Assembly: GCA_006503475.1 (NCBI GenBank)
Contig: RSEH01000084.1
Span: 1 to 64,000 of the forward strand
Direction: 5' to 3'
Length of the DNA stretch: 64,000 bases
Origin: Stentor roeselii
Lineage: Eukaryota > Ciliophora > Heterotrichea > Heterotrichida > Stentoridae
The number at the start of each line of letters is the position of its first letter. Positions within the stretch are counted from its first letter, which is position 1. Under the pieces are notes generated by a model, which saw only the letters and a program-made list of their open reading frames with translations, did not search any database and was not told where the DNA came from. Positions 21,487-31,264 of the stretch are shown here, piece by piece. Both the position numbers and the translations under genes were made by a program.

Positions 21487-22629
21487 TTATTGTTGTTTCT
21501 TCACTTTATCCCTCAATGCTTTAAAGCACTTTTCACTATAAACCCTAACCCTTGTAGTAACCGCCTTTCCATCAAAAGCACTTTTAGGTACAGCAAGTCG
21601 TTCCAAGTTACCCACACTGCTATTCCTACTCACAATATTCGACCTAAAAGTAAGTCTTCCTTCTTTTCCATTCCTACTTCTTCCATTCTTCCTCAACCCA
21701 TGATCCACAAACCCCTCAGAAGCCTTCCTAAAATGTCCTTCACCTCCAAAAACCCGATGAAAAGGTTTAAGTTTATTCCTCAAAAACCCAAAATCCGCAA
21801 CTTTCATCCTTTCATACAAAAAAATCCTAAAATCCTTTTCTTCAACACTCTCCAAAAACTCGGGTTTATTAACCTCAACAGTCTTCTTAGCAACCTCATC
21901 AAGCGCTTTCAAAAACATCTGAAAACTCATATTTTTTCCAGCAATTTTCTTAAAAACTTCAACTAAAAACTCTTTATTTTTCTTTTTCCCAGTTTTCAGC
22001 TCATTCGAGCTGAAAAAATGTTTCGAAAAAATCAGAAAAATTCCCAAGTCCCAGACTTCCTTTTCCTCTGAAACCTTTTTAAAAGTTGGATGTTTTCCTA
22101 GAAACAAATGCTGAACAGCGTAAAATTTAAAAATCATCAAAAGTCCTTCCATTTCCTTCTCTAAGACTTGAGACCTAAAGACAAGTTTCGGTTTAAGTCT
22201 CGGATAAATTTTCAAGAAATGTTGATAAAAAATCTTCAGTTCTCGAAAACTTGTTCTGATCAGTGAAGAGTCTTTGAAGTTCAGGTCAGGCAGGACTTTA
22301 TTGTAATATTTCGACAGTTTCTTCAAATATGCCAGAAAAGAAGTTTGCACAATAATCGAAGGAATTGATTGCATCCCGTTTTCAATGATCCATCCAGAAA
22401 CAACAGAGAAAAAATCATGAACAGTCCCTGTTTTTCCATGAATTTTCCAGAAAGTCTCAAATTGTTCAACGAGGTCGGCAGAGGCCGACGAGTTCAACTG
22501 CAAAATTTTTAAAATTTTCGAAATTGCTTCAGTTTTATCTCTGGATTTTGAGAAAGCTTCAAAAAAGACTTGACTTAAAGAGTCTTGATTGTCTTTGACG
22601 AGTAGGACTATGGGATGCAGAGAATTCAT
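21487..22629 (-). CDS. Hypothetical helical protein
   Basis: 380 residues, probably mostly helical, with no motif I can name. The C-terminal 90 residues are basic and Ser-rich. It starts 30 nt after the stop of the mitochondrial carrier gene on the same strand, so the pair is tightly packed. The opposite strand also has a sizeable open frame, which I regard as a shadow. Confidence 0.75.
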   Translation of the reverse strand: MNSLHPIVLLVKDNQDSLSQVFFEAFSKSRDKTEAISKILKILQLNSSASADLVEQFETFWKIHGKTGTVHDFFSVVSGWIIENGMQSIPSIIVQTSFLAYLKKLSKYYNKVLPDLNFKDSSLIRTSFRELKIFYQHFLKIYPRLKPKLVFRSQVLEKEMEGLLMIFKFYAVQHLFLGKHPTFKKVSEEKEVWDLGIFLIFSKHFFSSNELKTGKKKNKEFLVEVFKKIAGKNMSFQMFLKALDEVAKKTVEVNKPEFLESVEEKDFRIFLYERMKVADFGFLRNKLKPFHRVFGGEGHFRKASEGFVDHGLRKNGRSRNGKEGRLTFRSNIVSRNSSVGNLERLAVPKSAFDGKAVTTRVRVYSEKCFKALRDKVKKQQ

Positions 22630-22658
22630 TAAATTGTTTATTAATAACTAAAGGTTAA

Positions 22659-23381
22659 TCAGTCGCTCAGGTAGTTCACCTCGAATGAAGTCAAGGTATT
22701 TATAACGACGAAACAATTTCGAATGTAGGCATAAAGAAAACCTCTGTAAAAGCCTCGGATTCCTAGTCTTTGGTAGATGTCGATAGTTGTGTTTAGGAAG
22801 GTTAGCTTTTGGTTTAAGCAAAATTGCATGTGAGATTTTATCACGTCGAAAGGGTGAGAGATGACAATGACGGGGATTAGGGAAAGTGCGCTGATTGCGT
22901 ATTTCCAGGATATCACGTGGTAAGGGTATATTGTCATGTTCGAAAAGTATCCTGTGTTTAAATAACTGAAGGTTTTTAAAGTGTTTGCTAAGGAACCTCG
23001 GTATAGACCTCGCATACCTTGGATTCTTATTATGTATCGTAAAGTGTTAAAGGAATTTGATATCTTCAGGTTTTGATTTAATTGACGAGTTTGAAGCTTT
23101 ACTAATATATGGTCTAGAGGATTTAGAAGAAAGGATAAGAATGTAAATGAAGTGATTAGATATTTTTGTTCTGATTCAGAACTTGATTTAAATATATTGT
23201 GTCTCACTCGATATGAAATATAACACTTTAACATTACCACGTCAATTCCAATATATTGAGAAAAAGAAAGTTTATTTTTATAGGAACTAGTCACCTGATG
23301 CATTGTCTTTGAGAAATCAGCTGGGAGTGATAATAAATGAGAAAAAAAGGCGCAGCCGAGGTTCTCTGGATTGTTCAGCAT
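22659..23381 (-). CDS. Mitochondrial carrier family protein, divergent
   Basis: 240 residues, shorter than the usual ~300. Two carrier signatures are visible: NPLDHILVKLQ with GLYRGSLANT, and HPFDVIKSHMQ with GFYRGFLYAY. The first repeat lacks a PxDxxK signature (residues 1-75 have only hydrophobic stretches). Members move metabolites across the inner mitochondrial membrane; substrate unknown. The degenerate first repeat suggests an atypical carrier, or a missing 5' exon, though the ATG has a good TTTATAAATG context. Confidence 0.8.
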   Translation of the reverse strand: MLNNPENLGCAFFSHLLSLPADFSKTMHQVTSSYKNKLSFSQYIGIDVVMLKCYISYRVRHNIFKSSSESEQKYLITSFTFLSFLLNPLDHILVKLQTRQLNQNLKISNSFNTLRYIIRIQGMRGLYRGSLANTLKTFSYLNTGYFSNMTIYPYHVISWKYAISALSLIPVIVISHPFDVIKSHMQFCLNQKLTFLNTTIDIYQRLGIRGFYRGFLYAYIRNCFVVINTLTSFEVNYLSD

Positions 23382-23548
23382 TTATAAACAACTAATGTAA
23401 CTAATCCAACTATTAAAACAATCCTATTTTCAAGTCATCAAATGCTAACTAATAAAATTTCAACATTACCTAAACCTAATCAAGATAAATATAAAGAATC
23501 CCAAATCATTTCAATAATTTTCTAACATAACGCAGGTTCTGAAATCAT

Positions 23549-25663
23549 TTATAAAGAATTAGAGATATTTAAAAGTTTTTCATCTTTACAAATGCAAAAC
23601 TCAGATTTAAGCCCAAAAGCTCTTGTGCGATCTTCACATTTTCCTGCATATTTATCCTTCCTTTTCACCCCGACAAGCCTAATCCTTGCCTTATATTGAT
23701 TATAAACGAAAGGTGAAATAGTTCCTCTTGCTCCATCAATTTTTAACACAAAATTTCTGTTATCACTTCCAACAAAAGCAAAGACTTCAAAGACTGCTGA
23801 AGGAAGTTCATTAATACTAAACTTGACCTGGAGTTCTTCAATCTTATTGTTGATATTCAAGCCGTAGGTGTTAAGCACTTTTTTCAATGAAATCTGCTGA
23901 CATTCGTCGTATTCCCCGTGAGTCACAGTTCTCACTTGAGAATTAATATAGGAAATTCCTTCTCTAATCAACATGTGAACCAAGTGGCTCAGTTCCGGTT
24001 TTGACTCATGATTGAAAAACTCTTCAATTACAAGGCACGAGCAGATAAAAGGAGACAATTTTAAATCATCACAAGTTCTATTTAAATTCGCTGATTCTTG
24101 AAATAAATTAACAAATTTTCCTTCTCTTTTAGTCAGCTTTGAGTAGTCTTTTGCGTCTTTATATGGAAAAGATGCTAAAAAGTTTATTGTTGGTCTCAAG
24201 TCTGCTTTGGTCGTGAGTCGCAGGGTGTTATTAAACAAAATCTCCTCAGCATTCGGAATCTTTTCAGTAAGACTTTTCGTGGCCAACAAGAAAAAAGCAG
24301 GAAGTTTATTTTCCTGATAAGCTTCAATCTCTTGAAACCAATTTCCATATCTCATGCCGTGATCAGCCTGCAAAAAAATAGCGATTTCATGAGTTTTCTT
24401 TAAGTTTTCCAAATATCTCTTGAGAAATGCTTCCAAGTCATCATCAAGAGTTACTGCATGTTGACCTGTTGCTTCATGGGCGGTATTGATGTGAAGGTAA
24501 ATCCATTGACTGACATTTTGATACATATAACTAAAAGTTTCAGTGTAGTTAAGGATATGCCAGTGAGACATTTCAGGCCCCATGCACCTCTGCTGTGATC
24601 CAGAATTCTTCAAAGTATTTAAATTCATGTATTCTTTTCCTGCACAGTACAAAGACCGTACAACGTGGTCAACTTCAGGGTACCTTCCCATCGCATTCGG
24701 GAAGTAAAAATCGCAGTCTTCAAGTCCGAATAAAGTGACGAATCCTTGTCTTCTGAAGATTTTATACATCGAGTTATTTCCTAAAGTGTCGTATTCTCGA
24801 GCAATTGGATTACTTTTAAATGGAATATCACTAAGAACTGGAAGCATATTTTCAATAGAGTTGTCTCCATAAATATTATGAAGTTTGAAGTCAAAAACAG
24901 AGAAATCATCGTCGATTTTGTTTAAAAATTTTACAGTTTTTTTAAGTTTTCTGAAAAAATGCCTTCTTGAGTAGCTATCAACAGTTAAAAGCATTACAAT
25001 CAACGGTTTCCCCTTTTGTCCTAAAACCGAAGCCCTTTGCTGTGCTTGAGAATGAGCAGTTTTATTGAACCTAGGAACATAAACCAAGTTATTAAAATTT
25101 GAACCATCACAACTTCCCAAAGCGAATTCTTGACTTGAAAGATCGACAGGTTTTTTATACTTCTCAATATGAAAAAGAGGAGAAATCTCTGAATATTGGT
25201 AAAGTCGGCCTTTGTGCTTAGTAGGCTCTAAGATGTAATAAGGAGAACCTGACTTGCAAGACATGTAAAGCTTGTTTGTTGAGTAGTCAATCGACATTAA
25301 AGGCATTTCGCCTTCAATTATTTCTGAACACTTTGGATAGGACTTTGGAGGAAATACTCTCTCGCCTTGCTCGATGCTGTACCCGAAGGTTAATGGCCTG
25401 CATGTAAGGTTTTGAACGTTGTAGATTGAATTTGAGTCGTCGATGCTGAAGGAGTAGTTGTTTGATTGTAAAATTCCGAAATGGTTGGAGTTTGAGTCTT
25501 TTGGATGATAGTCGTATTTTTTGGTTACTGTTTTTAATGAGGTTTCTGAACTGAACAACTGAGGGTGCATGTCTCTTAGCTTCTTTGAGATTTGGTTCAT
25601 GTAGATGAAGGAGAAGGATATCAATGAGAGAAGCAGGAGGTAGTTTATCCGAAAGAATTTCAT
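23549..25663 (-). CDS. DUF229 (alkaline phosphatase/sulfatase-like) membrane protein
   Basis: 704 residues. An N-terminal signal anchor (about 5-22) predicts a type II ectoprotein. The body is DUF229 (PF02995), an alkaline-phosphatase-like fold: LTVDSYSRRHFFRK near residue 230 carries the DSxSR nucleophile-region motif, NTAHEATG near 395 and LQADHGMRYG near 435 carry metal-site residues. Conserved cysteines support an extracellular or lumenal domain. Substrate unknown; animal relatives are likewise uncharacterised. One of four family members in this window and the only one on the minus strand. Its start is 23 nt from the divergent HAD-like gene. Confidence 0.85.
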   Translation of the reverse strand: MKFFRINYLLLLSLISFSFIYMNQISKKLRDMHPQLFSSETSLKTVTKKYDYHPKDSNSNHFGILQSNNYSFSIDDSNSIYNVQNLTCRPLTFGYSIEQGERVFPPKSYPKCSEIIEGEMPLMSIDYSTNKLYMSCKSGSPYYILEPTKHKGRLYQYSEISPLFHIEKYKKPVDLSSQEFALGSCDGSNFNNLVYVPRFNKTAHSQAQQRASVLGQKGKPLIVMLLTVDSYSRRHFFRKLKKTVKFLNKIDDDFSVFDFKLHNIYGDNSIENMLPVLSDIPFKSNPIAREYDTLGNNSMYKIFRRQGFVTLFGLEDCDFYFPNAMGRYPEVDHVVRSLYCAGKEYMNLNTLKNSGSQQRCMGPEMSHWHILNYTETFSYMYQNVSQWIYLHINTAHEATGQHAVTLDDDLEAFLKRYLENLKKTHEIAIFLQADHGMRYGNWFQEIEAYQENKLPAFFLLATKSLTEKIPNAEEILFNNTLRLTTKADLRPTINFLASFPYKDAKDYSKLTKREGKFVNLFQESANLNRTCDDLKLSPFICSCLVIEEFFNHESKPELSHLVHMLIREGISYINSQVRTVTHGEYDECQQISLKKVLNTYGLNINNKIEELQVKFSINELPSAVFEVFAFVGSDNRNFVLKIDGARGTISPFVYNQYKARIRLVGVKRKDKYAGKCEDRTRAFGLKSEFCICKDEKLLNISNSL

Positions 25664-25686
25664 TATTTACTTTTGATTAATCTAAA

Positions 25687-26853
25687 ATGGCCAATATTTC
25701 ACTCAACTCACAGTTTTTTAAGCATAACGTATACCTCAACCCAGTCCTCCAAAAATTCAGCCGAAACAACAGTCTTCAAAAGCGTAGTCCTCAAATCTCC
25801 TCACGTAGTGAGAAGCCAAACCAATCCTTCGACATCACTTCATTAAACCAATTCTCTTACTTCCCGACAGATCAGTCAAACCTTTCCAAACTATTCTACA
25901 AGAAGCCATCTCCAAAGAAGCCATCAAGAGGTGGAAAAAATTCTCAATCATCCTTAATTTCAGAAGACCTTCTTCCAAAGATATCAAGATCGACTCCAGT
26001 AAAGAAAAAGCCTTCATTTGACTCAATAGACTACGAAGACCATCCATGCACGCCAGGCCGTTGGGAGCATTCAGAGCGTGTTTATTGGAAAAAGCGAAAA
26101 ATTCCAGGTCATAAGACGACCGTTGTCGCTTTTGAAGGGTTATTAGGCGACTTTTGCAAGAAAAACTTCTGGGAATTCAAAGCTCATGATTTTTTCCTTT
26201 GTCCTGCTTGGATACAAGGCATGTGCAAACTTGCCAGATGGTCTTTTATCGTTGTTGTGAGTTCTGCGAGTATTGAAAATCTGAAGTTTTTAGTTGAGTA
26301 CTTTGCTTTTAACAAGGTGCTAGTCGATGCGGTTTATAAGAAAAGAGGAGATTTGCCAAGACAAGCTTTTGACGCTTCTCAGGTTTTAGCGGACTTCAAA
26401 ATAAATTCTTGTCTTTTTTGTAGTTCTGTTGGAATCGAAGCTGGTGAAGTTGAAGATAGGAATGGAAGTGACTTGGTATTTGAACCTGCTCTTTCTTTAA
26501 GTAAAAGACTTCTTACTTTGATGTGTCCTGTTAACTCCGCTTGTGTCAATGTTTTTTTTCCTAATCCAAGAGCACAAATTCATGACTCTGCTATTTTATT
26601 TACAGAAATCGTTGATTTACTTGTGAAAGTTCTGAAAGTTGACTTGGCTGGAAAAATGCAGGAACTTGCTGATCAAGGAATTTTTAAAAAAGCGGTTTTT
26701 CCACTTGAGTGGCTTGTGAAGAGAAGTGGAAGTTGTGCTTTGTTCTTGTGTAGTGGAAGGTTTTTGAAGAAGAGAGGGTATACTGGATACACACTTTCTC
26801 ATTTAAAGACTGAACTTGACCTGCAGAAGTTTTTGAAAAAGTCGACAATGTGA
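25687..26853 (+). CDS. HAD-like (possibly inactive) protein
   Basis: 388 residues. The first ~130 are polar and Ser/Lys/Pro-rich. From about 140 the pattern resembles a haloacid-dehalogenase (FCP1-like) fold: a strand ending VVAFEGLLGDF where active enzymes have DxDG, a Trp-rich helix, FIVVVSSAS (motif II-like), YKKRG (motif III-like) and CLFCSSVGIEAG where the acidic motif IV should be. The catalytic aspartates are absent, so if the fold is right this is a pseudo-enzyme. Family call is tentative; the gene is solid and ends in TGA. Confidence 0.7.
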   Translation: MANISLNSQFFKHNVYLNPVLQKFSRNNSLQKRSPQISSRSEKPNQSFDITSLNQFSYFPTDQSNLSKLFYKKPSPKKPSRGGKNSQSSLISEDLLPKISRSTPVKKKPSFDSIDYEDHPCTPGRWEHSERVYWKKRKIPGHKTTVVAFEGLLGDFCKKNFWEFKAHDFFLCPAWIQGMCKLARWSFIVVVSSASIENLKFLVEYFAFNKVLVDAVYKKRGDLPRQAFDASQVLADFKINSCLFCSSVGIEAGEVEDRNGSDLVFEPALSLSKRLLTLMCPVNSACVNVFFPNPRAQIHDSAILFTEIVDLLVKVLKVDLAGKMQELADQGIFKKAVFPLEWLVKRSGSCALFLCSGRFLKKRGYTGYTLSHLKTELDLQKFLKKSTM

Positions 26854-26931
26854 ATAAGTTAATTAATCAGCTTAATTGAAAAATTCTGAATTATTGGAAA
26901 GGGTTTCATTGAAGGTCTTTAATTATTCACG

Positions 26932-27552
26932 CTAATTATTATCAAAGGAGCTGATCCATAATAGTCCACAGTAAAGAATCACGATGATTATGATGAGGAC
27001 TAAGAGCAACATCTTGATTCTACTTCTCCAAAATCCTTTTCTTAGACGTGTCGCTTTTCCTTTCAGAGCCTTTATTCCAGATGTTAATTCTGAGGTCTTT
27101 TCTAGTAAGACACTCATTTGTTTACCTCGGCTTATCACCTTGTCTATGCCACTTTTTGTTGATTCTATTGCCTTTTCTAGGTTTCCTTCGATTCTGGTGA
27201 ATGGGTCTACTTGGTGGATGTTTTCTTTGCTGTAAAGCTTGACTAGTCGTTGAATCACTTCCGCGAAGGATGCTGCTTTGTTTGTGTATTGAGGGAACTG
27301 TCTTTTCATTTCAGTTAAAAATTGAAGGGCAAGTTCCCTGCCTAATGAAATATCGCTGTAACACAAAAAAGTGACTGAATCATGCGTATAAAAGTTAAAA
27401 ATCTTTGAACCTTGTGTGTAAGTCTTAAGCACCGACGAAGCAGGCGTGTTCCTAATAAGCATCTTGGCAGTCACATTAAAATCCCCATCAACAGAGCTGT
27501 ACTCAGCCAAAACCGTCTCATCTCGAGTGACGAGTCCATAATAAACAGCCAT
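26932..27552 (-). CDS. VAMP7-like longin R-SNARE
   Basis: 206 residues. Longin domain (about 1-115; begins MAVYYGLVTRDETVLAEYS), R-SNARE helix (about 125-180; DKVISRGKQMSVLLEKT with the zero-layer Arg), and a C-terminal membrane anchor (about 183-200). This is the complete layout of VAMP7/VAMP72-type vesicle SNAREs in endolysosomal and secretory fusion. Start lies 39 nt from the divergent Aurora-like kinase gene. Confidence 0.92.
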   Translation of the reverse strand: MAVYYGLVTRDETVLAEYSSVDGDFNVTAKMLIRNTPASSVLKTYTQGSKIFNFYTHDSVTFLCYSDISLGRELALQFLTEMKRQFPQYTNKAASFAEVIQRLVKLYSKENIHQVDPFTRIEGNLEKAIESTKSGIDKVISRGKQMSVLLEKTSELTSGIKALKGKATRLRKGFWRSRIKMLLLVLIIIIVILYCGLLWISSFDNN

Positions 27553-27591
27553 AAGTGTTTATTTCTCATAAATCAGACCTTTTCATTAGAA

Positions 27592-29064
27592 ATGATCATG
27601 AATCATGTTTTAGACGACATTCAAGAAGTAGAAGATGAAAATAGCTCCCTTGGAAAAGGGTCTTATGGCGAGGTGAAGTTATTTCGGCATAAAACATCAC
27701 AGGCGCTTTTCGCAGTGAAGATCATTCTCAAAGAGTTTATACAAAAACACTCTTCTGTCAGTGTCTTGCTCAGGGAAATACAGATTCATAAGAACCTTCA
27801 TCATGAAAACATCGTTCAGATGATTAATTGCTTTGAGGATGAAGAAAAGGTTTATATTGTCCTTGAATATGTCAGTAAAGGAAATTTGTTTAAAATCATT
27901 CGAAGGAGTAAAGGACTTCCTGAAGCAGTTGCATGGAAGTACTTCACTCAAACCTGCCTGGGTATAAAATACTTACACGACAACGGAGTGATCCACCGTG
28001 ACCTAAAGCCAGAAAACATTTTAATAAACGAGAACGACGACGTAAAAATCTGTGATTTCGGGTGGTGCGTTCAAAGCAACGAGATCCGCAACACCTTTTG
28101 CGGTACTTTAGAATACATGGCTCCTGAAATGTTAAAAAACCAAGGACACACTTACCACGTAGACCTTTGGGCTCTTGGAATTCTTCTTTTCGAGCTCATA
28201 AACGGAAATGCTCCATTTCTAGGCAAGTCCGACAGCGAAAAACGACGTCAAATTCTTTCAAACAGCATCAACTTCAATGAAAAATTCTCTTCTGAAGCGA
28301 AATTTCTGATTGAAAACCTTGTCAAGCCTGATCCACAAGATAGACTTAATATTAACCAAATCTTGGCAAGTGATTGGGTCCAGAAGTACTGCAATGGGCA
28401 AGAGTCGCTTCAGAATATGATTGTTGAACACCCTGAAATGGGATTTGGCGAAATCGTTGAACATGTTGGACTTGTTTGCATGGTCAAGTTTGGAGAACAG
28501 TTTAGTGTACTTGCTGTTAATGATGCCAAATCCTATGTTCAGGTACCGAGAGTCACTTATTCTGGAATTGAACAGGAAGCTTTTGAAAGCTTGGAGAAAT
28601 GGTGTGGGAAGAAAAGTAAGGATTTTGAGGTTATGAATGGTAGGGGGAATTCTGTTGATCATAACAAGGAATTCGAAGTAAACAACAAAATAAACGTAAA
28701 TCAATCAGAACAAAACAAAAATGAAAACCAAAGAGAAAACGACCCCTTAGCTGGAGTATTTGACTATGGCGAGCCAAAAGAAATCTCTGAAGCCAGAGTA
28801 AAACACTCAAAAATGAGACAAAGAGGTTTCGGTTCCACATTCATCACTCCAAAAAAAAGCAAAACAAAAGATCTTTATACAAAAGACAGTTCAAATTTTC
28901 AAGAAGTTTTCAATTTATTATATAACATTGACGTAAGCGACGCAGCTCTAAGAAACAGAGAAGAACAACTGGCAGGTTTACGAAAAACTCTAGAAAGTTC
29001 AAGTCTTCAAAAGAAAAAAAAGAGAGGATTTTGGGATAGTTGGTTTGGGTGTCTTGATAGATAA
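27592..29064 (+). CDS. Aurora-like Ser/Thr kinase
   Basis: 490 residues from the ATG at 27592 (a second in-frame ATG lies 6 nt on; longer versions would run into the divergent SNARE gene). The kinase domain lies at about 18-270: GKGSYGEV glycine loop, AVKIILK lysine, HRDLKPENIL, DFGWCVQ, and GTLEYMAPE. The DFGW plus RNTFCGTLEY activation segment is characteristic of Aurora kinases, which act on chromosomes and spindles. Unlike typical Auroras (kinase near the C-terminus) it has a ~220-residue tail with a region around 280-350 and a Lys-rich end, so this is an atypical, ciliate-style member. Confidence 0.9.
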   Translation: MIMNHVLDDIQEVEDENSSLGKGSYGEVKLFRHKTSQALFAVKIILKEFIQKHSSVSVLLREIQIHKNLHHENIVQMINCFEDEEKVYIVLEYVSKGNLFKIIRRSKGLPEAVAWKYFTQTCLGIKYLHDNGVIHRDLKPENILINENDDVKICDFGWCVQSNEIRNTFCGTLEYMAPEMLKNQGHTYHVDLWALGILLFELINGNAPFLGKSDSEKRRQILSNSINFNEKFSSEAKFLIENLVKPDPQDRLNINQILASDWVQKYCNGQESLQNMIVEHPEMGFGEIVEHVGLVCMVKFGEQFSVLAVNDAKSYVQVPRVTYSGIEQEAFESLEKWCGKKSKDFEVMNGRGNSVDHNKEFEVNNKINVNQSEQNKNENQRENDPLAGVFDYGEPKEISEARVKHSKMRQRGFGSTFITPKKSKTKDLYTKDSSNFQEVFNLLYNIDVSDAALRNREEQLAGLRKTLESSSLQKKKKRGFWDSWFGCLDR

Positions 29065-29144
29065 CTTAAAATTAAAATGATTTTTCAATTCATTAAAAAA
29101 TTCTCAATTTTCCCAAAGTCACTCTTTTTAATTGAAAATCTTAA

Positions 29145-29492
29145 CTAAGGCTGTTCAGGCAGCAAGAAATAAAAGCAAAAATCATAAACCTTGACAGCAG
29201 CCCGATGCATTAACCCAACAGTATCTCCTTTCAAAACTTCCTTCTTATTAACCCAGATCTTATTCCTTCCAATATTCTGAATAAAAAACGCGGCAGCATG
29301 AAAATCCCAGAAGATCTTCGCATGTTTTTTCGAGATTTTCTTTGCATTACTGACATGCCAGAACCTATGACTTCCAACTAATTTTTCATTCCTTCCAATG
29401 ACAACTTTTGTTTTTTTCATATAAAAAGTTCCTCTAGGCCCAGTGAGTTTAGCAAAAGCACCTCGTTCATTCTTTTCTTCATTCATCGTCAT
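29145..29492 (-). CDS. Small FHA-domain protein
   Basis: 115 residues, almost entirely one forkhead-associated domain that binds phosphothreonine peptides. Visible landmarks: VVIGRNE (Gly-Arg loop), KKISKKHAKIFW (Ser/His pair), FFIQNIGRNKIWVNKK (N-G-type turn). The Gly-Arg, Ser and His positions that contact phosphate in FHA domains are present. No other domain; partner unknown. The start is 27 nt from the divergent copine gene. Confidence 0.88.
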   Translation of the reverse strand: MTMNEEKNERGAFAKLTGPRGTFYMKKTKVVIGRNEKLVGSHRFWHVSNAKKISKKHAKIFWDFHAAAFFIQNIGRNKIWVNKKEVLKGDTVGLMHRAAVKVYDFCFYFLLPEQP

Positions 29493-29519
29493 AAAGGGGC
29501 TTTTTCAATATTCTAATAA

Positions 29520-31241
29520 ATGGAAGACTCCCGTTCAGCTGAGACGATAAAAGTTCAAATCTTTTTATCATGCAGGAAGTTGAAAGACGTTGAAACCTTT
29601 TCCAACTCAGACCCATTCATCGAAGTATTCGAAAAACGTTCCTCAGGTCAATGGGTGAAGTTAGGTCAGACTGAAGTGATTTGGGACAACTTGAACCCAG
29701 ACTTCATCAAGAGTTTTACTCTAAACTACTACTTCGAAGAACAAACTTTTCTTTTATTCCAAGTTTTCGATGCGAACATCGAAAACGGCAAAGAAGTCAA
29801 AGGTCTTCAACTGGGAGAGACTCAATGCACCTTAGGAGAAATCGCTGGAGCCCGTGGGCAGAAAATCATCAAAACACTTACCTTGCCAGAAGAAAAGAGA
29901 AGTAAAGGAAACCTTATAATCCGAATGGAAGAAGTCTCTTCAGAGAACTCGGATGAGGTCAGTGTTGAATTTAAAGCGAAAGGCTTGACTGATGGTAGCT
30001 GTTGGTACATGTTTCATAGTTTTTCACCGTTTTTTTACTTGTCCAGGTCCATGGAAGACGGGACTTCTCAGAGAGTTTATTGTTCTGAACAGGGACAAGG
30101 CGTTGAACCCGGGTGGCTTCCAGTGACGAGGCCTGTTGTTGAGATTTGCAATGGAGACTTAGAAAGATCTATTCTATTTGAACTTTATGATCATTATGTC
30201 ACTGGAAGACATACTTTTATTGGAAGTTTCAAGTTTACCTTGAAGGATATTGTGGAGATGAAGAAAAAGGCTTTTGATTTGATTGATATTTCTGGAAAGA
30301 AGAAAGCGGGAGAGATTTTCGTGGAATCTGCTATGATTACTAAGTTGTATAGCTTTCTTGAGTATATCGCTGGAGGGTGTCAGATTTCTTTGATGATTGC
30401 AGTGGACTTCACTGGGTCTAATGGACATCCGCAGTCGAATAGCTCTTTGCATTTTGTTAATGGGAATGGATATAATCATTATCAGGCTGCTCTTCATGCC
30501 GTTTCTGAGATTTTGTTGTATTATGATAGTGATAAAAAAGTGCCTATGTATGGATTTGGAGGGAAAGTTAATAAACGGGTGAATCACTGTTTCCCACTAT
30601 CCTTCAACGAAGAGAACCCTGAGGTCCAAGGCCTTTCTGGTATAATGGAAGCTTATCGTTCAGCCTTGAGTAAAGTAGAACTAAGCGGTCCGACTTTATT
30701 TACCCAAGTAATCCGAACTGCAGTTCTTCAATCAGAGTCTTCTTCAATTGACCAGTCAAACCAGCAGTACTTTATTCTTCTTATACTGACAGATGGCGAG
30801 ATTCATGACATGAAAGAAACAATTGATTGGATTGTGAGAGGTTCGAAGTCCCCATTGAGTATTGTGATAGTAGGGATTGGCAATGAGAACTTCGATAATA
30901 TGGAGCAGTTAGATGCAGATGAGAAGCCTTTAATAAATTCAAGAGGTGAAAGAATGATGAGAGACATCGTTCAATTCGTTCCTTTCAGGAACTTCGGATA
31001 TTCCCCAATCGCTCTGACGAAGGAAGTTTTGGCTGAGGTGCCAAGAGAAATCACGAATTACTTCAGAATAAAAGGAATCGTTCCTAATGAGCCTGTGACT
31101 GCTCCTGACTTTGAAAGCTTGAAGAATTATTACGGAAGTGATGGAAGTGTCATTGATGCTGGTTTCAATGATAGTGCTGTTGATTATACAGCATATCCTT
31201 TTAATCAGTTAGGAGTTAAAGAAAAAGTGTACTTTAAGTAA
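29520..31241 (+). CDS. Copine
   Basis: 573 residues with the full copine layout: C2A (about 10-130; NSDPFIEVFE with calcium-binding Asp), C2B (about 145-275; DHYVTGRHTFIGS) and a vWA-like copine domain (about 290-540; IAVDFTGSNG metal site, YGFGGKV, GPTLFTQVI, LTDGEI). Copines are soluble proteins that bind phospholipid membranes when calcium rises and recruit partners. The length and order match animal, plant and ciliate copines. Divergent from the FHA gene by 27 nt. Confidence 0.95.
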   Translation: MEDSRSAETIKVQIFLSCRKLKDVETFSNSDPFIEVFEKRSSGQWVKLGQTEVIWDNLNPDFIKSFTLNYYFEEQTFLLFQVFDANIENGKEVKGLQLGETQCTLGEIAGARGQKIIKTLTLPEEKRSKGNLIIRMEEVSSENSDEVSVEFKAKGLTDGSCWYMFHSFSPFFYLSRSMEDGTSQRVYCSEQGQGVEPGWLPVTRPVVEICNGDLERSILFELYDHYVTGRHTFIGSFKFTLKDIVEMKKKAFDLIDISGKKKAGEIFVESAMITKLYSFLEYIAGGCQISLMIAVDFTGSNGHPQSNSSLHFVNGNGYNHYQAALHAVSEILLYYDSDKKVPMYGFGGKVNKRVNHCFPLSFNEENPEVQGLSGIMEAYRSALSKVELSGPTLFTQVIRTAVLQSESSSIDQSNQQYFILLILTDGEIHDMKETIDWIVRGSKSPLSIVIVGIGNENFDNMEQLDADEKPLINSRGERMMRDIVQFVPFRNFGYSPIALTKEVLAEVPREITNYFRIKGIVPNEPVTAPDFESLKNYYGSDGSVIDAGFNDSAVDYTAYPFNQLGVKEKVYFK

Positions 31242-31264
31242 ACAGGTTAATTAACGTAATTAAT

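Noticed and set aside
21490-21966. 158-codon plus-strand frame opposite the 380-residue gene
   Set aside because: Shadow of the minus-strand gene; no start motif or domain.
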